Below the pieces are notes generated by a model. It was not told where the DNA came from. It made no database searches and saw nothing but the letters and a program-made list of their open reading frames with translations. The translations under genes were made by a program, and so were the position numbers. Shown here piece after piece: positions 9,289-18,529 of a stretch of 64,000 nucleotides of DNA. The stretch spans positions 1 through 64,000 of the forward strand of contig CAJOCJ010000005.1 in the NCBI GenBank assembly GCA_905236635.1, in the 5' to 3' direction. Position 1 is the stretch's first letter. The number at the start of each line of letters is the position of its first letter. Source of the DNA: an uncultured Bacteroidales bacterium (lineage in GTDB: Bacteria; Bacteroidota; Bacteroidia; Bacteroidales; F082).

Positions 9289-9816
9289 ATGGATTATTTG
9301 TTTATTGCATTGGCTATATTAGCCTTGATAGTCGGATTGATAGGCGATGTCTTACCTGTGATTCCTGGTCCGGCGGTGACATACCTTTCGCTGCTGTTTC
9401 TTCACTGGACTGATAGGTTTGACTTCAGGAGTTATGAATTCTTGGTGATAGTGTTTCTGATATGTGCTGTCATCACGGTGCTCGATTATGTGGTGCCTGC
9501 ATGGGGAACGAAGAAATTCGGAGGGTCCAAACAAGGTACATGGGGGAGCATTATCGGACTATTGGTTAGCGTGATAGGCTTACCTATTCTGGGCATATCT
9601 ATAGGACCTTTCGGTCTCTTCGGTCTGCTTGCCGGTCCGTTCTTTGGCGCATATTTCGGAGAAAAAATTGCCAAAAAACAGGAAAAAGAGGCATGGAGGG
9701 CAGCGCTCGGCTCGTTTATAGGATTCCTTGCCGGAACAATGATGAAAATCACATTCACACTCGTCATTTCAGTGTATGTGATAGGGGATATTATAAGAGG
9801 ATTTGCTAACATGTAA
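9289..9816 (+). CDS. DUF456 family membrane protein
   Basis: The 175-aa protein has four to five hydrophobic segments. The opening LIVGLIGDVLPVIPGPAVTYLSLLFLHWTD is typical of DUF456, and glycine-zipper-like repeats (GPFGLFGLLAGPFFGAYFGE) occupy the middle. The protein is an inner-membrane protein of unknown function. It ends 10 bases before the start of the C69 peptidase gene, so the two are probably co-transcribed. Confidence 0.85.
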   Translation: MDYLFIALAILALIVGLIGDVLPVIPGPAVTYLSLLFLHWTDRFDFRSYEFLVIVFLICAVITVLDYVVPAWGTKKFGGSKQGTWGSIIGLLVSVIGLPILGISIGPFGLFGLLAGPFFGAYFGEKIAKKQEKEAWRAALGSFIGFLAGTMMKITFTLVISVYVIGDIIRGFANM

Positions 9817-9826
9817 ATTGAGCATT

Positions 9827-11512
9827 ATGAGAATTATTAAATCAGCATTGTTGTCTTTGTTGTTTGCCGTTGGCTTCAGTTCGTTGGCATGCACCAACTT
9901 CTTGATAACCAAGGGTGCGAGTGTCGATGGCTCAAATTTCATAACATACGCCGCCGACTCGCATATCCGCTATGGCGAGTTATATTTCACCCCGGCAGGC
10001 GACTGGGCAGAAGGCGCGATGCGCGCTATATATGACCGCAGCACCAACAGGATAAGAGGCTATGTGCCACAACCGGCTCACACCTATCAGGTGGTAGGTT
10101 ATATCAATGAAAACCAGGTGGCTATGGGCGAGACGACATTCGGCGGCCGCGAGGAACTCATCGACCCCAACGGCCTCATCGACTATGGCAGTCTGATGTT
10201 TATGGCTCTCGAACGTAGCAAGTCGGCACGTGAAGCCATCAAAGTGATGGCGGATCTGGTTGAACAATATGGCTATGGCAGCGACGGCGAGTCGTTCTCT
10301 ATCTCCGACAAGGACGAGGTGTGGTATATGGAGATAATCGGAAAAGGCGAGGAGAAAGGTGCTGTCTGGGTGGCGATACGAATCCCCGACGGCTATGTGT
10401 CGGGTCACGCCAATGCCGCGAGAATACAGACGTTTCCGCTGAGAGACGGCAAGAAATCGATAACTGATAAAGACTGGAAAAAGCTTTATAAGAAAGATGT
10501 CGAGGTGATCTATAAAAACGACATCATCAAGTTCGCTCGCAAAAAAGGCTATTTCGACGGCAAAGACAAGGATTTCGACTTCAGCGCGGCCTATGCGCCC
10601 GTCGATTTCTCGGCCGCACGTATCTGCGACCTGCGCGTATGGGCAATGTTCAACGAGGTGGCGGAAGGCATGGACCAGTATTGGGACTATGTGACAGGCA
10701 AAGACCTCGAGCACGGACGTATGCCGTTGTATATCAAGCCTGATAGACTGATAACGCTTGACGACGTGATGTCGTTTATGCGTAACCATTTCCAGGGTAC
10801 TGAACTTGACAAGACACTAGATGTCGGCGCCGACCCGTTTGGCTCGCCATATCGCTGCAACCCATTGTATTGGGAATACGACGGCAAGAAGTATTTCAAC
10901 GAGCGCAGCACCGAGACCATGCAGACGGGGTTCTCGTTCATCGCACAGTCGAGAAGCTGGCTCCCCGACAAGGTGGGCGGCATCATCTGGTTTGGCGTAG
11001 ATGACACAGGCTCAACGGTTTACACCCCATTTTACTGCTCGATATCAGAGGTGCCGATAGAGTATCGTCATGGCAACGGCGACATGCTGACGTATTCCGA
11101 CAACGCCGCATTCTGGGTGTTTAACCGACTGGCACATTTCAAATACCTGTTTTATAATAGAGTCATAGGAGACATCCAAAAGGTTCAGCATGAACTGGAG
11201 ACCGGCTATCAAGAAAAAGTGAAAGATATTGATAAGCAGGCTGTTGAGATGCTGAATAACGGCGGCGAGATGGAGGCGATAGCATTGCTGACCGATTTCG
11301 ATAACAAAGCGGCCGCCAATACCGTGAAACGCTGGAAAGAGTTGGATAACTATCTGTTGGTCAAATACTTGGATAGCAACATAAAACAAGAGGAGAACGG
11401 GCACTTTAGATACAACGGATATGGCTATCCGGCAAAGCCGAAACAGCCAGGATATCCTGACTCTTGGAAGAAGAAAGTCATTGAAGAGACCGGCTCCCGT
11501 TTTGAGCGCTAA
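9827..11512 (+). CDS. C69-family dipeptidase (Ntn hydrolase)
   Basis: This peptidase, 561 aa from the chosen start, has an N-terminal signal sequence (MRIIKSALLSLLFAVGFSSLA). It is followed directly by CTNFLITKGASVDGS, where the cysteine would become the N-terminal nucleophile after processing, as in dipeptidase A/PepD (family C69). The motif ETTFGGREELIDPNG and the AREAIKVMADLVEQYGYGSDGESFSI segment agree with the family. The start is set at 9827 because this places the signal peptide first; an upstream in-frame ATG at 9803 lies inside the preceding gene. The protein is probably periplasmic or lipid-anchored and degrades dipeptides. Confidence 0.88.
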   Translation: MRIIKSALLSLLFAVGFSSLACTNFLITKGASVDGSNFITYAADSHIRYGELYFTPAGDWAEGAMRAIYDRSTNRIRGYVPQPAHTYQVVGYINENQVAMGETTFGGREELIDPNGLIDYGSLMFMALERSKSAREAIKVMADLVEQYGYGSDGESFSISDKDEVWYMEIIGKGEEKGAVWVAIRIPDGYVSGHANAARIQTFPLRDGKKSITDKDWKKLYKKDVEVIYKNDIIKFARKKGYFDGKDKDFDFSAAYAPVDFSAARICDLRVWAMFNEVAEGMDQYWDYVTGKDLEHGRMPLYIKPDRLITLDDVMSFMRNHFQGTELDKTLDVGADPFGSPYRCNPLYWEYDGKKYFNERSTETMQTGFSFIAQSRSWLPDKVGGIIWFGVDDTGSTVYTPFYCSISEVPIEYRHGNGDMLTYSDNAAFWVFNRLAHFKYLFYNRVIGDIQKVQHELETGYQEKVKDIDKQAVEMLNNGGEMEAIALLTDFDNKAAANTVKRWKELDNYLLVKYLDSNIKQEENGHFRYNGYGYPAKPKQPGYPDSWKKKVIEETGSRFER

Positions 11513-11528
11513 TATAAATCTTTGAATC

Positions 11529-12812
11529 ATGAAATCGATGACACCATTGGCAGAACGTCTGCGTCCCACCTCGTTGGACGGCTACATCGGGCAGGAACAC
11601 CTGATAGGTAAGAATGCCGTGCTACGTCGCGCCATCGAGAGCGGGCATATACCTTCTATGATTTTCTGGGGACCTCCGGGCGTAGGCAAGACCACGTTGG
11701 CTTATATCATCTCCAAGCAGGTGCAGCGTCAGTTTTTCGTGCTCAGCGCCGTTAGCAGCGGAGTGAAAGATGTGCGCGAGGTCTATGACCGAGCGCGCAT
11801 GGCACCCGAGCCACCGATACTGTTCATCGATGAAATCCATAGGTTTTCCAAGGCACAGCAGGACTCGCTGCTCGGCGCCGTTGAGAAAGGTCTGGTCACA
11901 TTGATAGGCGCGACGACAGAAAACCCGAGTTTCGAGGTGATATCGCCTCTGCTCTCGAGATGTCAGGTATATATCCTGAAAGAACTCGAGAAAAACGACC
12001 TTAAGAAGCTGATAGTCAGCGCTGTAGAGGTGCTGAAAGAGGATTATAAGAAAGAGATAGTGATAAAAGAAGACGAGGCTCTGATGCAGATCAGCGGGGG
12101 AGATGCCCGTAAGCTGCTCAACGCCATCGACCTGGTGGTAGGTATGCTCGACGACGCCTCGCCGAAAGCCAAGAAACTCGTGGTAAATAACGAGGTCACG
12201 ACTAAATATATCCAAAGCAACCTGCTGAAATACGACCGTCTCGGCGAGATGCATTACGACATCATCTCGGCGTTTATCAAGTCGATACGCGGCAGCGACC
12301 CCAATGCGGCGGTATATTACCTTGCACGGATGATAGAGGCGGGCGAAGACCCGTTGTTTATAGCACGAAGGATGCTGATCCTGGCATCTGAAGACATCGG
12401 AAATGCCAATCCCAATGCGCTATTGCTGGCAAACGCATGCTTCGACGCCGTGAACAAAATTGGATGGCCTGAGAGCAGGATAATACTCTCGCAGACTGCC
12501 ACTTATCTGGCATCGTCGGCAAAGAGCAACGCCGCTGTGATGGCTATCGACTCGGCACAGGCGCTGGTGAAGAAAACAGGCAACCTCAGCGTGCCTCTGC
12601 ATCTGCGTAACGCCCCGACAAAACTGATGAAAGACCTCGGCTATCACGACGGCTACAAATACGCTCACAGCTATCCTGGCAACTTCGTGGAACAGGAGTT
12701 TCTGCCAGAAGAGATATCCGGGACAAGGCTCTACTCACCACAAGACAACCCTCGCGAACTGGAACTGCGCCGCTCGTTGAAGGCTAAATGGAAAGACAAA
12801 TATGGCTACTGA
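11529..12812 (+). CDS. rarA: Replication-associated recombination protein A (AAA+ ATPase)
   Basis: The RarA/MgsA-family ATPase (427 aa) acts at stalled replication forks. It opens with PLAERLRPTSLDGYIGQEHL, has Walker A GPPGVGKTT at residues 48-56, Walker B ILFIDEIHRF near 97-106, sensor 1 GATTENPSFE, and the C-terminal MgsA tetramerisation region (GSDPNAAVYYLARMIEAGEDPLFIARR). It lies 16 bases after the dipeptidase and overlaps menG by 11 bases, which places it in one transcript with the menaquinone genes. Confidence 0.95.
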   Translation: MKSMTPLAERLRPTSLDGYIGQEHLIGKNAVLRRAIESGHIPSMIFWGPPGVGKTTLAYIISKQVQRQFFVLSAVSSGVKDVREVYDRARMAPEPPILFIDEIHRFSKAQQDSLLGAVEKGLVTLIGATTENPSFEVISPLLSRCQVYILKELEKNDLKKLIVSAVEVLKEDYKKEIVIKEDEALMQISGGDARKLLNAIDLVVGMLDDASPKAKKLVVNNEVTTKYIQSNLLKYDRLGEMHYDIISAFIKSIRGSDPNAAVYYLARMIEAGEDPLFIARRMLILASEDIGNANPNALLLANACFDAVNKIGWPESRIILSQTATYLASSAKSNAAVMAIDSAQALVKKTGNLSVPLHLRNAPTKLMKDLGYHDGYKYAHSYPGNFVEQEFLPEEISGTRLYSPQDNPRELELRRSLKAKWKDKYGY

Positions 12813-13512
12813 TAAGGAGCAAATAGCATCGATGTTCAACGACATTGCTCCGACTTACGACAAGCTGAACCATATCCTTTCGCTCAATGTCGACAAGTCG
12901 TGGCGCCGTAAGTCGGTGAGGCGTATGAAAAAGTCGTTGGGCAATATCTCCAACCCTAAGATTCTCGACGTGGCATGCGGCACTGCTGACTCTACAATAC
13001 AAATCGCCAAAAAGATTGAAATCGCTGGTGTTTCGGGCGTTGACATCTCTGAAAAGATGCTTGAAATAGGAGGGGAGAAAGTAGAAAAACTCGGCTTGAG
13101 TGACAGGATAAAGTTTTACAATTGCAGTGCCGAAAACCTTGATTTTCAAAACGACACCTTCGATGCGGCCTTTGTGGCTTTCGGAGTGCGCAATTTCGCC
13201 GACAGAATGAAAGGTCTGCAACAGATAAGGCGTGTCCTCAAGCCTAATGCCAGCCTGTTTGTGCTGGAACTCTCTGAGCCTCAGAATGTTATAGTGCGTT
13301 GGTTTTATAATCTTTATTTTAAAAACATCCTTCCCCTTGTCGGGAAACGTGTCTCGGGTAACGCCGAAGCCTATCGTTATCTTCAACAGTCGGTAGAGAT
13401 GTTTCCGATGCCTGAAGAGTTTATGAAGATGCTGCAGGATATCGGTTATCAGGATGTCAAGCATAAGGAGTTTTCTTGCGGTTTATGTCGTCTTTATCAA
13501 GCAAAAAAGTAG
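12802..13512 (+). CDS. menG: Demethylmenaquinone methyltransferase
   Basis: The protein (236 aa) is an SAM-dependent methyltransferase of the UbiE/MenG family that performs the last step of menaquinone synthesis. The sequence shows MFNDIAPTYDKLNHILSLNVD, motif I LDVACGTADS (about residues 55-64), and FGVRNFADRMKGLQQIRRVLKPN, which are UbiE signatures. It is followed after four bases by menA, which makes its substrate, so the two steps are encoded together. Confidence 0.94.
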   Translation: MATDKEQIASMFNDIAPTYDKLNHILSLNVDKSWRRKSVRRMKKSLGNISNPKILDVACGTADSTIQIAKKIEIAGVSGVDISEKMLEIGGEKVEKLGLSDRIKFYNCSAENLDFQNDTFDAAFVAFGVRNFADRMKGLQQIRRVLKPNASLFVLELSEPQNVIVRWFYNLYFKNILPLVGKRVSGNAEAYRYLQQSVEMFPMPEEFMKMLQDIGYQDVKHKEFSCGLCRLYQAKK

Positions 13513-13516
13513 TAAA

Positions 13517-14398
13517 ATGAGCGAAGTGAAGTTTAAATATTGGATCCAGGCGGCTCGCCCCATGACCTTGCCGGTCTCGATGGCTCCCGTGGTTCTTTCC
13601 GTAGCTCTGTCATATCTTTTCACCGACATACGCTGGATTCCGGCTGCTATCTGCCTCGTCTTTGCGGTGATGGCACAGATACTATCCAACTTCGTCAACG
13701 ACTACGCCGATGGTATCAAAGGCGCTGATAATGAACGACTTGGACCTCAACGTATGGTCGCCTCGGGCGTGATCCAGCCGCCCCGGATGCGCCGAGGCAT
13801 CGTCGTCTGGAGCGTCCTCACATTACTCGTAGGCTGCACCTTGTTATATTGGGGCGGCTGGATACTGCTGCCATTCGGCATCGTCATCCACTTATGTGCC
13901 CTGGCATATTCCACAGGACCGTTCCCGCTGTCACGCCACGCCCTCGGCGACCTGGCAGTCGTGCTGTTTTATGGCATTGCTCCAGTGGTGCTGACGTTCT
14001 TCATCCAGGTTGGATATGTCAACACCCAGTTCATCATCGCGGGACTGGCAATGGGTGTGATAGTTAATAACTTATTGATAATCAATAACTATCGCGACGC
14101 GGAACAGGATCTGAAAAACGGCAAAAAGACCACCGTCACCGTCTTCGGGAAGACGATAATGAAATGTATTTATTTTTTGAATCCGATAATTTCAATAGTA
14201 TTGATTTATCTGGTGTTTGAAAATTATATAGTTTTGTACACTTTTATTCCGTTTTTGGTCTATTGCATCTTCGTGAGTATCAAGTTTGCCAAGGCTAAAG
14301 GAAAGGAGTTCAATAAGTTGATAGGCTTGTCGTCATTTGAGTCGGTGATATTTGCATTAACGATAATATATAACATTTATCTATGTCTGAAAATCTAA
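13517..14398 (+). CDS. menA: 1,4-dihydroxy-2-naphthoate polyprenyltransferase
   Basis: This is an inner-membrane prenyltransferase (293 aa) of the UbiA superfamily that attaches the polyprenyl chain to DHNA. The first Asp-rich motif is NFVNDYADGIKGADNERLGP near residues 57-75, and the second lies in INNYRDAEQDLKNGKKT. Eight or nine hydrophobic segments are visible. The start at 13517 (MSEVKFKYW) lies four bases after the menG stop; an upstream ATG at 13454 lies within menG and is rejected. The end overlaps the next gene by 16 bases. Confidence 0.94.
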   Translation: MSEVKFKYWIQAARPMTLPVSMAPVVLSVALSYLFTDIRWIPAAICLVFAVMAQILSNFVNDYADGIKGADNERLGPQRMVASGVIQPPRMRRGIVVWSVLTLLVGCTLLYWGGWILLPFGIVIHLCALAYSTGPFPLSRHALGDLAVVLFYGIAPVVLTFFIQVGYVNTQFIIAGLAMGVIVNNLLIINNYRDAEQDLKNGKKTTVTVFGKTIMKCIYFLNPIISIVLIYLVFENYIVLYTFIPFLVYCIFVSIKFAKAKGKEFNKLIGLSSFESVIFALTIIYNIYLCLKI

Positions 14399-14853
14399 TT
14401 ATTAAAGGAAATAACAAACAGGAACTTTACGAGAACCTGCTTCAACAGATAAAAGCGCTGGTGGAGGGGGAGACTGATATGATTGCCAATATGGCTAACA
14501 TCGCGGCATGTCTGAAAGACACCTTCCATTTCTGGTGGGTTGGTTTTTACCGTGTCGTCGGTGATATGCTCGTCCTCGGCCCATACCAAGGTCCTCTTGC
14601 TTGCACCCGTATCCGCAAAGGAAAAGGCGTATGCGGCACAGCATGGCAAAACGCCGAAACCGTTGTCGTTCCTGACGTCGACGCGTTCCCAGGCCACATT
14701 GCATGCAGCAGCTTGACGAAGTCAGAGATCGTCGTTCCTATTATTAATAAAGGTGCGGTGGTCGCCGTCCTTGACATCGACAGCGAGAAATTCGACAACT
14801 TCGATGCTATCGATCGGAAGTTTTTAGAGGAAATAGCCAGTGTTTTATCTTGA
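14383..14853 (+). CDS. msrC: GAF-domain free methionine-(R)-sulfoxide reductase
   Basis: This is a single GAF-domain protein (156 aa) of the fRMsr family, which reduces free methionine-R-sulfoxide using thioredoxin. The three conserved cysteines are at Cys74 (PLACTRI), Cys84 (GVCGTAW) and Cys108 (HIACSS), and the family stretch KSEIVVPI follows. Its start overlaps the menA stop by 16 bases, so it is translationally linked to the menaquinone genes. Its last 47 bases overlap the end of the convergent sigma-like gene. Confidence 0.9.
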   Translation: MSENLIIKGNNKQELYENLLQQIKALVEGETDMIANMANIAACLKDTFHFWWVGFYRVVGDMLVLGPYQGPLACTRIRKGKGVCGTAWQNAETVVVPDVDAFPGHIACSSLTKSEIVVPIINKGAVVAVLDIDSEKFDNFDAIDRKFLEEIASVLS

Positions 14854-15622
14854 GGATACAGACAAAGAACCTCTCTTTCATAGTACGTTTCGGCAATACG
14901 ATGCGCTCGCCATAAGCCATGCGCTCGTCCGCCACAACACGTCTTCTCGGCGCTGAGGCCTTGAAACGCGGAGCCATCGATCGTCCGCATGCCATACTAC
15001 TATAAACAGGTACCTCTTCTTCGACCTCAAACATAGCACCTTGATACAATCCTTCGGAGTAGTTCTCGATGACGTAAGGCGTTACCACCTCGTCCATCAT
15101 CTTTTTATACCTCTGATTCACAGCCGCAGGAGTGATATGAATCATCTCAGCCACGTCTTTTTGCGAATATCCTTCATAAAAGACATAATGTGCAATGTCT
15201 TGCATCACCTGGTCTGACTGATAATACGACGTGACGGCATCTGCAATTTGTGTCATCATGCCTTCTTCGTAATCATTCGAGCGGATATATTCCAAAACAT
15301 CATCAGCCGATGAGTCGCTCATCTGCGCAAACTCCTTGTTATATGCCTTAAGAGCATCTAAAACCACGAATCTGAATCCGTTTATCATCCAGGAGGAGAG
15401 TTTCATCCCGCGCGGACGGTCTAGCAAAGGCTTGAAGTCGTGGACAAGCAGACTGATGTAATATTCGTGCGCCAGAGAGTAGAAATCCAAGCCTGTTTTG
15501 TTGCGTAACTGGTATTTATGGTCAAAAATATCGTACGCCTTACGGCAATAACCGTAAAAATAATCCTTCGTAATCTCTTCGTTGAAGGAACGGAAACCGT
15601 TGATAATCAATTCATCAGTCAT
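14807..15622 (-). CDS. Sigma-70-like RNA polymerase sigma factor with C-terminal extension
   Basis: The first 180 residues resemble a sigma-70 family (ECF-like) factor: a region-2-like segment (DFYSLAHEYYISLLVHDFKPL... LSSWMINGFRFVVLDALK) and a region-4 helix-turn-helix at about 150-176 (GYSQKDVAEMIHITPAAVNQRY). Residues 185-271 form an unusual tail ending in a Lys/Arg-rich, hydrophobic segment (RFFVCILKIKHWLFPLK). No anti-sigma gene is adjacent. The 3' end overlaps msrC by 47 bases in convergent orientation, which could allow antisense interference. The sigma call is from motif pattern and is moderately confident; a non-sigma DNA-binding regulator is the alternative. Confidence 0.65.
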   Translation of the reverse strand: MTDELIINGFRSFNEEITKDYFYGYCRKAYDIFDHKYQLRNKTGLDFYSLAHEYYISLLVHDFKPLLDRPRGMKLSSWMINGFRFVVLDALKAYNKEFAQMSDSSADDVLEYIRSNDYEEGMMTQIADAVTSYYQSDQVMQDIAHYVFYEGYSQKDVAEMIHITPAAVNQRYKKMMDEVVTPYVIENYSEGLYQGAMFEVEEEVPVYSSMACGRSMAPRFKASAPRRRVVADERMAYGERIVLPKRTMKERFFVCILKIKHWLFPLKTSDR

Positions 15623-15736
15623 ATCTTTTGCAAAATTAGCAAAAATTTTTTCAAAACTGCTTAATTTTTTCTCAAAATCTTCTTCTTAATGGTAAAAGAA
15701 GTCAATTAAATGTTTAACAATTTAAACTTTATAAAA

Positions 15737-16378
15737 ATGGAAAAGACAGAAACAACCAAGAAGATCTACAACCTCATCATCGTTGACGAATCAGGATCGA
15801 TGAGCATTATCCGCAAAGAGGCTCTCGCAGGACTTAACGAGACTATCGAAACATGCCAGAAGATGCAGGAGCTTCACCCTGAGATGGAACAGCGTATCAC
15901 CTTGATCAGCTTCGACAGCGATCATTTCAAGATCCATCTCGATAATGAGCCGGCCAGTAAGGCGCGCAAACTCACAACGGAAGATTATCGTCCGTGTGCC
16001 GCAACGCCACTGTATGATGCGATAGGCAAGGGCATAGCGAAACTCAACGCCCAGACCAATGCCGACGACAACGTCCTTGTGACCATCATTACTGACGGCG
16101 AGGAGAATTCAAGCGAGGAATACAACCTCAAGATGGTGAAAAACCTCATCGAGAAACAGAAGAAACAGGGATGGACGTTCACCCTCATCGGCACCGACAA
16201 CCTTGACGTGGAAGGCATGGCGGGAATGATGTCAATCGACAACCACCTGGCATTCACCGAAGACGAAGCCTCGACAAAGCGTATGTTTGCTCGCGAACGT
16301 AAAGCTAGAATGAAATTCAACGCATGTATGGCATGCGGAGAAGTGATGAAAGAAGGATCTTACTTCAGTGAAGACTAG
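15737..16378 (+). CDS. von Willebrand factor A domain protein
   Basis: The 213-aa protein is an intact VWA domain with a MIDAS metal site: DESGS at residues 17-21, the threonine in CAATPLYDAIG, and ITDGEENSSEE. No signal peptide or transmembrane segment is seen, so it should be cytoplasmic. The C-terminus holds a CMACG pair of cysteines that might bind metal. It is related to TerY/YfbK-like stand-alone VWA proteins. The start at 15737 is chosen over an upstream ATG at 15710 because the VWA domain begins soon after it. Its 3' end overlaps the convergent transporter gene by four bases. Confidence 0.8.
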   Translation: MEKTETTKKIYNLIIVDESGSMSIIRKEALAGLNETIETCQKMQELHPEMEQRITLISFDSDHFKIHLDNEPASKARKLTTEDYRPCAATPLYDAIGKGIAKLNAQTNADDNVLVTIITDGEENSSEEYNLKMVKNLIEKQKKQGWTFTLIGTDNLDVEGMAGMMSIDNHLAFTEDEASTKRMFARERKARMKFNACMACGEVMKEGSYFSED

Positions 16379-18087
16379 GTCATCTTCTTGTGAGCATGGG
16401 CTTCGACTACGTTGATGACGTAGTCACCCAGCTTCTCACACTCGCAGATGATATCCATATACTGCACTCCAGCCTGATAGTTATAGAGGTGTTCGTTGAT
16501 GTCGTTGACGTTCGCCTCTTTCAGCTGGGTGCGGTAATTGTTTATCTCGTTTTCGATGTTCAGCGACTCGTTGGTGTCGACCAGACCCTGGTCGTCGTCG
16601 AGCACCTTCTGCATGTGGTCCAATGCCTTGTTGCAGAGCTCAAACATATAGCGGATATGTTCTTTCTGAACATCGGTGAAATGCTCGTTCTTCGTATGCT
16701 TCTGGTTGATGGTGCGTGCCAGGTTGTAGCAGCTGTCGCCTATACTCTCGAGCTCGCCGACCTCACGAAGCATATAGCGTATCTTGGTCTTACTCTCAGG
16801 GCTCAGACGTCCTTCAGTCACCTTGTTGAGATAGTTGGCGATCTCAATCTCCATATGGTCGGAGATCTGCTCGTATTTCTCAATCCTGGCGAAGAGCTTG
16901 CTGAAAGCCTCGTCGTTCTTGGTGTCGAACAGCAGGGTAGGGATGAAGTTGAACATCCTGTTGGTGCGGCTTGAGAACAAGCTGATCTCTTTCTGTGCCT
17001 CGTATATCGAAAGCTCGGCCGTCGAAAGCAGACCTCCGGATATGAACTTGAGCTTGCCTTCTTCGTCTTCTTCTTTCTGCTTGATGATATGGCATACAAA
17101 CCTCTCAATCGGCTTGATAAACCAAATGAGTATCAATACGTTACATAAGTTGAATGCGGTGTGGAACGCTGACAGTGCGTAGGTAACTCTCACCTGGGCG
17201 TCGGCGATGTCTGCTTCTGTCTCAGGCACGAAATTGGGGTCGAAACCGACGAAGCTACATACCAGTCGCACCAGAGGTTTGAACACTATCAACACCCAAA
17301 TCACGCCGAAGACGTTGAACACCATATGTGCCAAAGCAGCCCGACGAGCGTTGGTTGAGGCGTTCAATGCCGCGATGTTTGATGTGACTGTTGTACCGAT
17401 ATTTTCACCCAAGACGAGCGCGATACCCTGATGGATAGGGAGGACGCCGCTGGAGCACAGAATCAATGTGATAGCCATGATGGCTGCTGACGACTGCACG
17501 CACATGGTCAGGATGCTGCCGACCAAGAGATATAACAAAGTGGTCCAGAAGCCCCACTGGCCTGTAGTTGCAAAGAAATTGACGACGCTTTCTCTCTCAG
17601 GGAGATTCATCGCGATGGCGTTTTCACGCAAGGTGACCAGACCGAGAAACATGAACGAGAAGCCGAAGATAAACTCCCCGAATGACTTGCCTGTCGGTTT
17701 CTTCTGGAAGATCAACACGATAGCCAGCGCAAACAACGGAAACACCACGTTGCTCATGTTCATCTGGAAGCCGAACACCGACATGATCCATGCCGTGACG
17801 GTGGTTCCGATGTTAGCACCCATGATGACCGAGATGGCCTGTGCCAGAGTCAGAAGTCCCGCATTCACAAAGCTCACCGTCATGACAGTGGTGGCCGTTG
17901 ACGACTGCACCGCCGCTGTGACAAAAACACCAGTAAGCAAGCCCGTGAAACGGTTTTTGGTCATGGTTCCCATTATGTTGCGGAGGTGTCCGCCGCTGAG
18001 TTTCTGGAGGCCTTCACTCATGGTTTTCATACCGTACATGAGAAGGGCAAGGCATCCTAAAAGCTTTAAAAACAAGTAAATGCTCAT
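16375..18087 (-). CDS. Na/phosphate cotransporter (NptA/YjbB type) with C-terminal PhoU-like domain
   Basis: The transporter (570 aa) has two inverted Na/Pi-cotransporter repeats in the first 330 residues. The repeats are marked by VQSSTATTVMT with VIMGANIGTTVTAW, and by VQSSAAIMAITL with LGENIGTTVTSN. The last 230 residues are helical and PhoU-like (ESIGDSCYNLARTI, EKLGDYVINVVEAH). It probably imports or exports phosphate across the inner membrane with sodium. A reverse-strand TATTTTTG (18124-18131) upstream is a candidate -7 box. Confidence 0.9.
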   Translation of the reverse strand: MSIYLFLKLLGCLALLMYGMKTMSEGLQKLSGGHLRNIMGTMTKNRFTGLLTGVFVTAAVQSSTATTVMTVSFVNAGLLTLAQAISVIMGANIGTTVTAWIMSVFGFQMNMSNVVFPLFALAIVLIFQKKPTGKSFGEFIFGFSFMFLGLVTLRENAIAMNLPERESVVNFFATTGQWGFWTTLLYLLVGSILTMCVQSSAAIMAITLILCSSGVLPIHQGIALVLGENIGTTVTSNIAALNASTNARRAALAHMVFNVFGVIWVLIVFKPLVRLVCSFVGFDPNFVPETEADIADAQVRVTYALSAFHTAFNLCNVLILIWFIKPIERFVCHIIKQKEEDEEGKLKFISGGLLSTAELSIYEAQKEISLFSSRTNRMFNFIPTLLFDTKNDEAFSKLFARIEKYEQISDHMEIEIANYLNKVTEGRLSPESKTKIRYMLREVGELESIGDSCYNLARTINQKHTKNEHFTDVQKEHIRYMFELCNKALDHMQKVLDDDQGLVDTNESLNIENEINNYRTQLKEANVNDINEHLYNYQAGVQYMDIICECEKLGDYVINVVEAHAHKKMT

Positions 18088-18164
18088 ATTTCTAACTTGT
18101 CTGGATTCGAAATTTTATCTTTGCAAAAATAATAAATGTTTTCTTTTTTTCAAAAATATTTCAG

Positions 18165-18527
18165 TTATTTCTTTTTTCTGCTTCTTATGCGTTCCTCAAG
18201 ACTGCTGAAACTGCAGCTTTTATTGGGGATTTCAATGCATTCATCATAATTGTCGAAATACGCCTCGACAATCTTCATCGATTCATAAAAAAGATCCTTG
18301 TTAATCCTCATAAGGTCGTAAATCTGGTCGGCCATCCAAAACTTCTCCACGACATTCTCATTCATATTCAAAAACTCCCCGATTTTCTTTGCTTCGCTCA
18401 AGGATGTTCTGACTTGTCCGTTCTCTTTACGGCAATATTGCGATTCCGACATGAACAACTCTCTCGCCATCTCCGATTGAGTTATCCCTGCATACATTCT
18501 GGTCTTTTTTATGGTTTCTTTCAACAT
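18165..18527 (-). CDS. XRE-like helix-turn-helix protein
   Basis: The small protein (120 aa) has an N-terminal helix-turn-helix (TRMYAGITQSEMARELFMSESQYCRKENG) of the XRE/Cro type, followed by a helical region rich in charged and aromatic residues and a basic C-terminus (ERIRSRKKK). It begins two bases after the stop of the M64 peptidase gene and is probably the last gene of the rho operon. The target is unknown. Confidence 0.7.
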   Translation of the reverse strand: MLKETIKKTRMYAGITQSEMARELFMSESQYCRKENGQVRTSLSEAKKIGEFLNMNENVVEKFWMADQIYDLMRINKDLFYESMKIVEAYFDNYDECIEIPNKSCSFSSLEERIRSRKKK

Positions 18528-18529
18528 GG

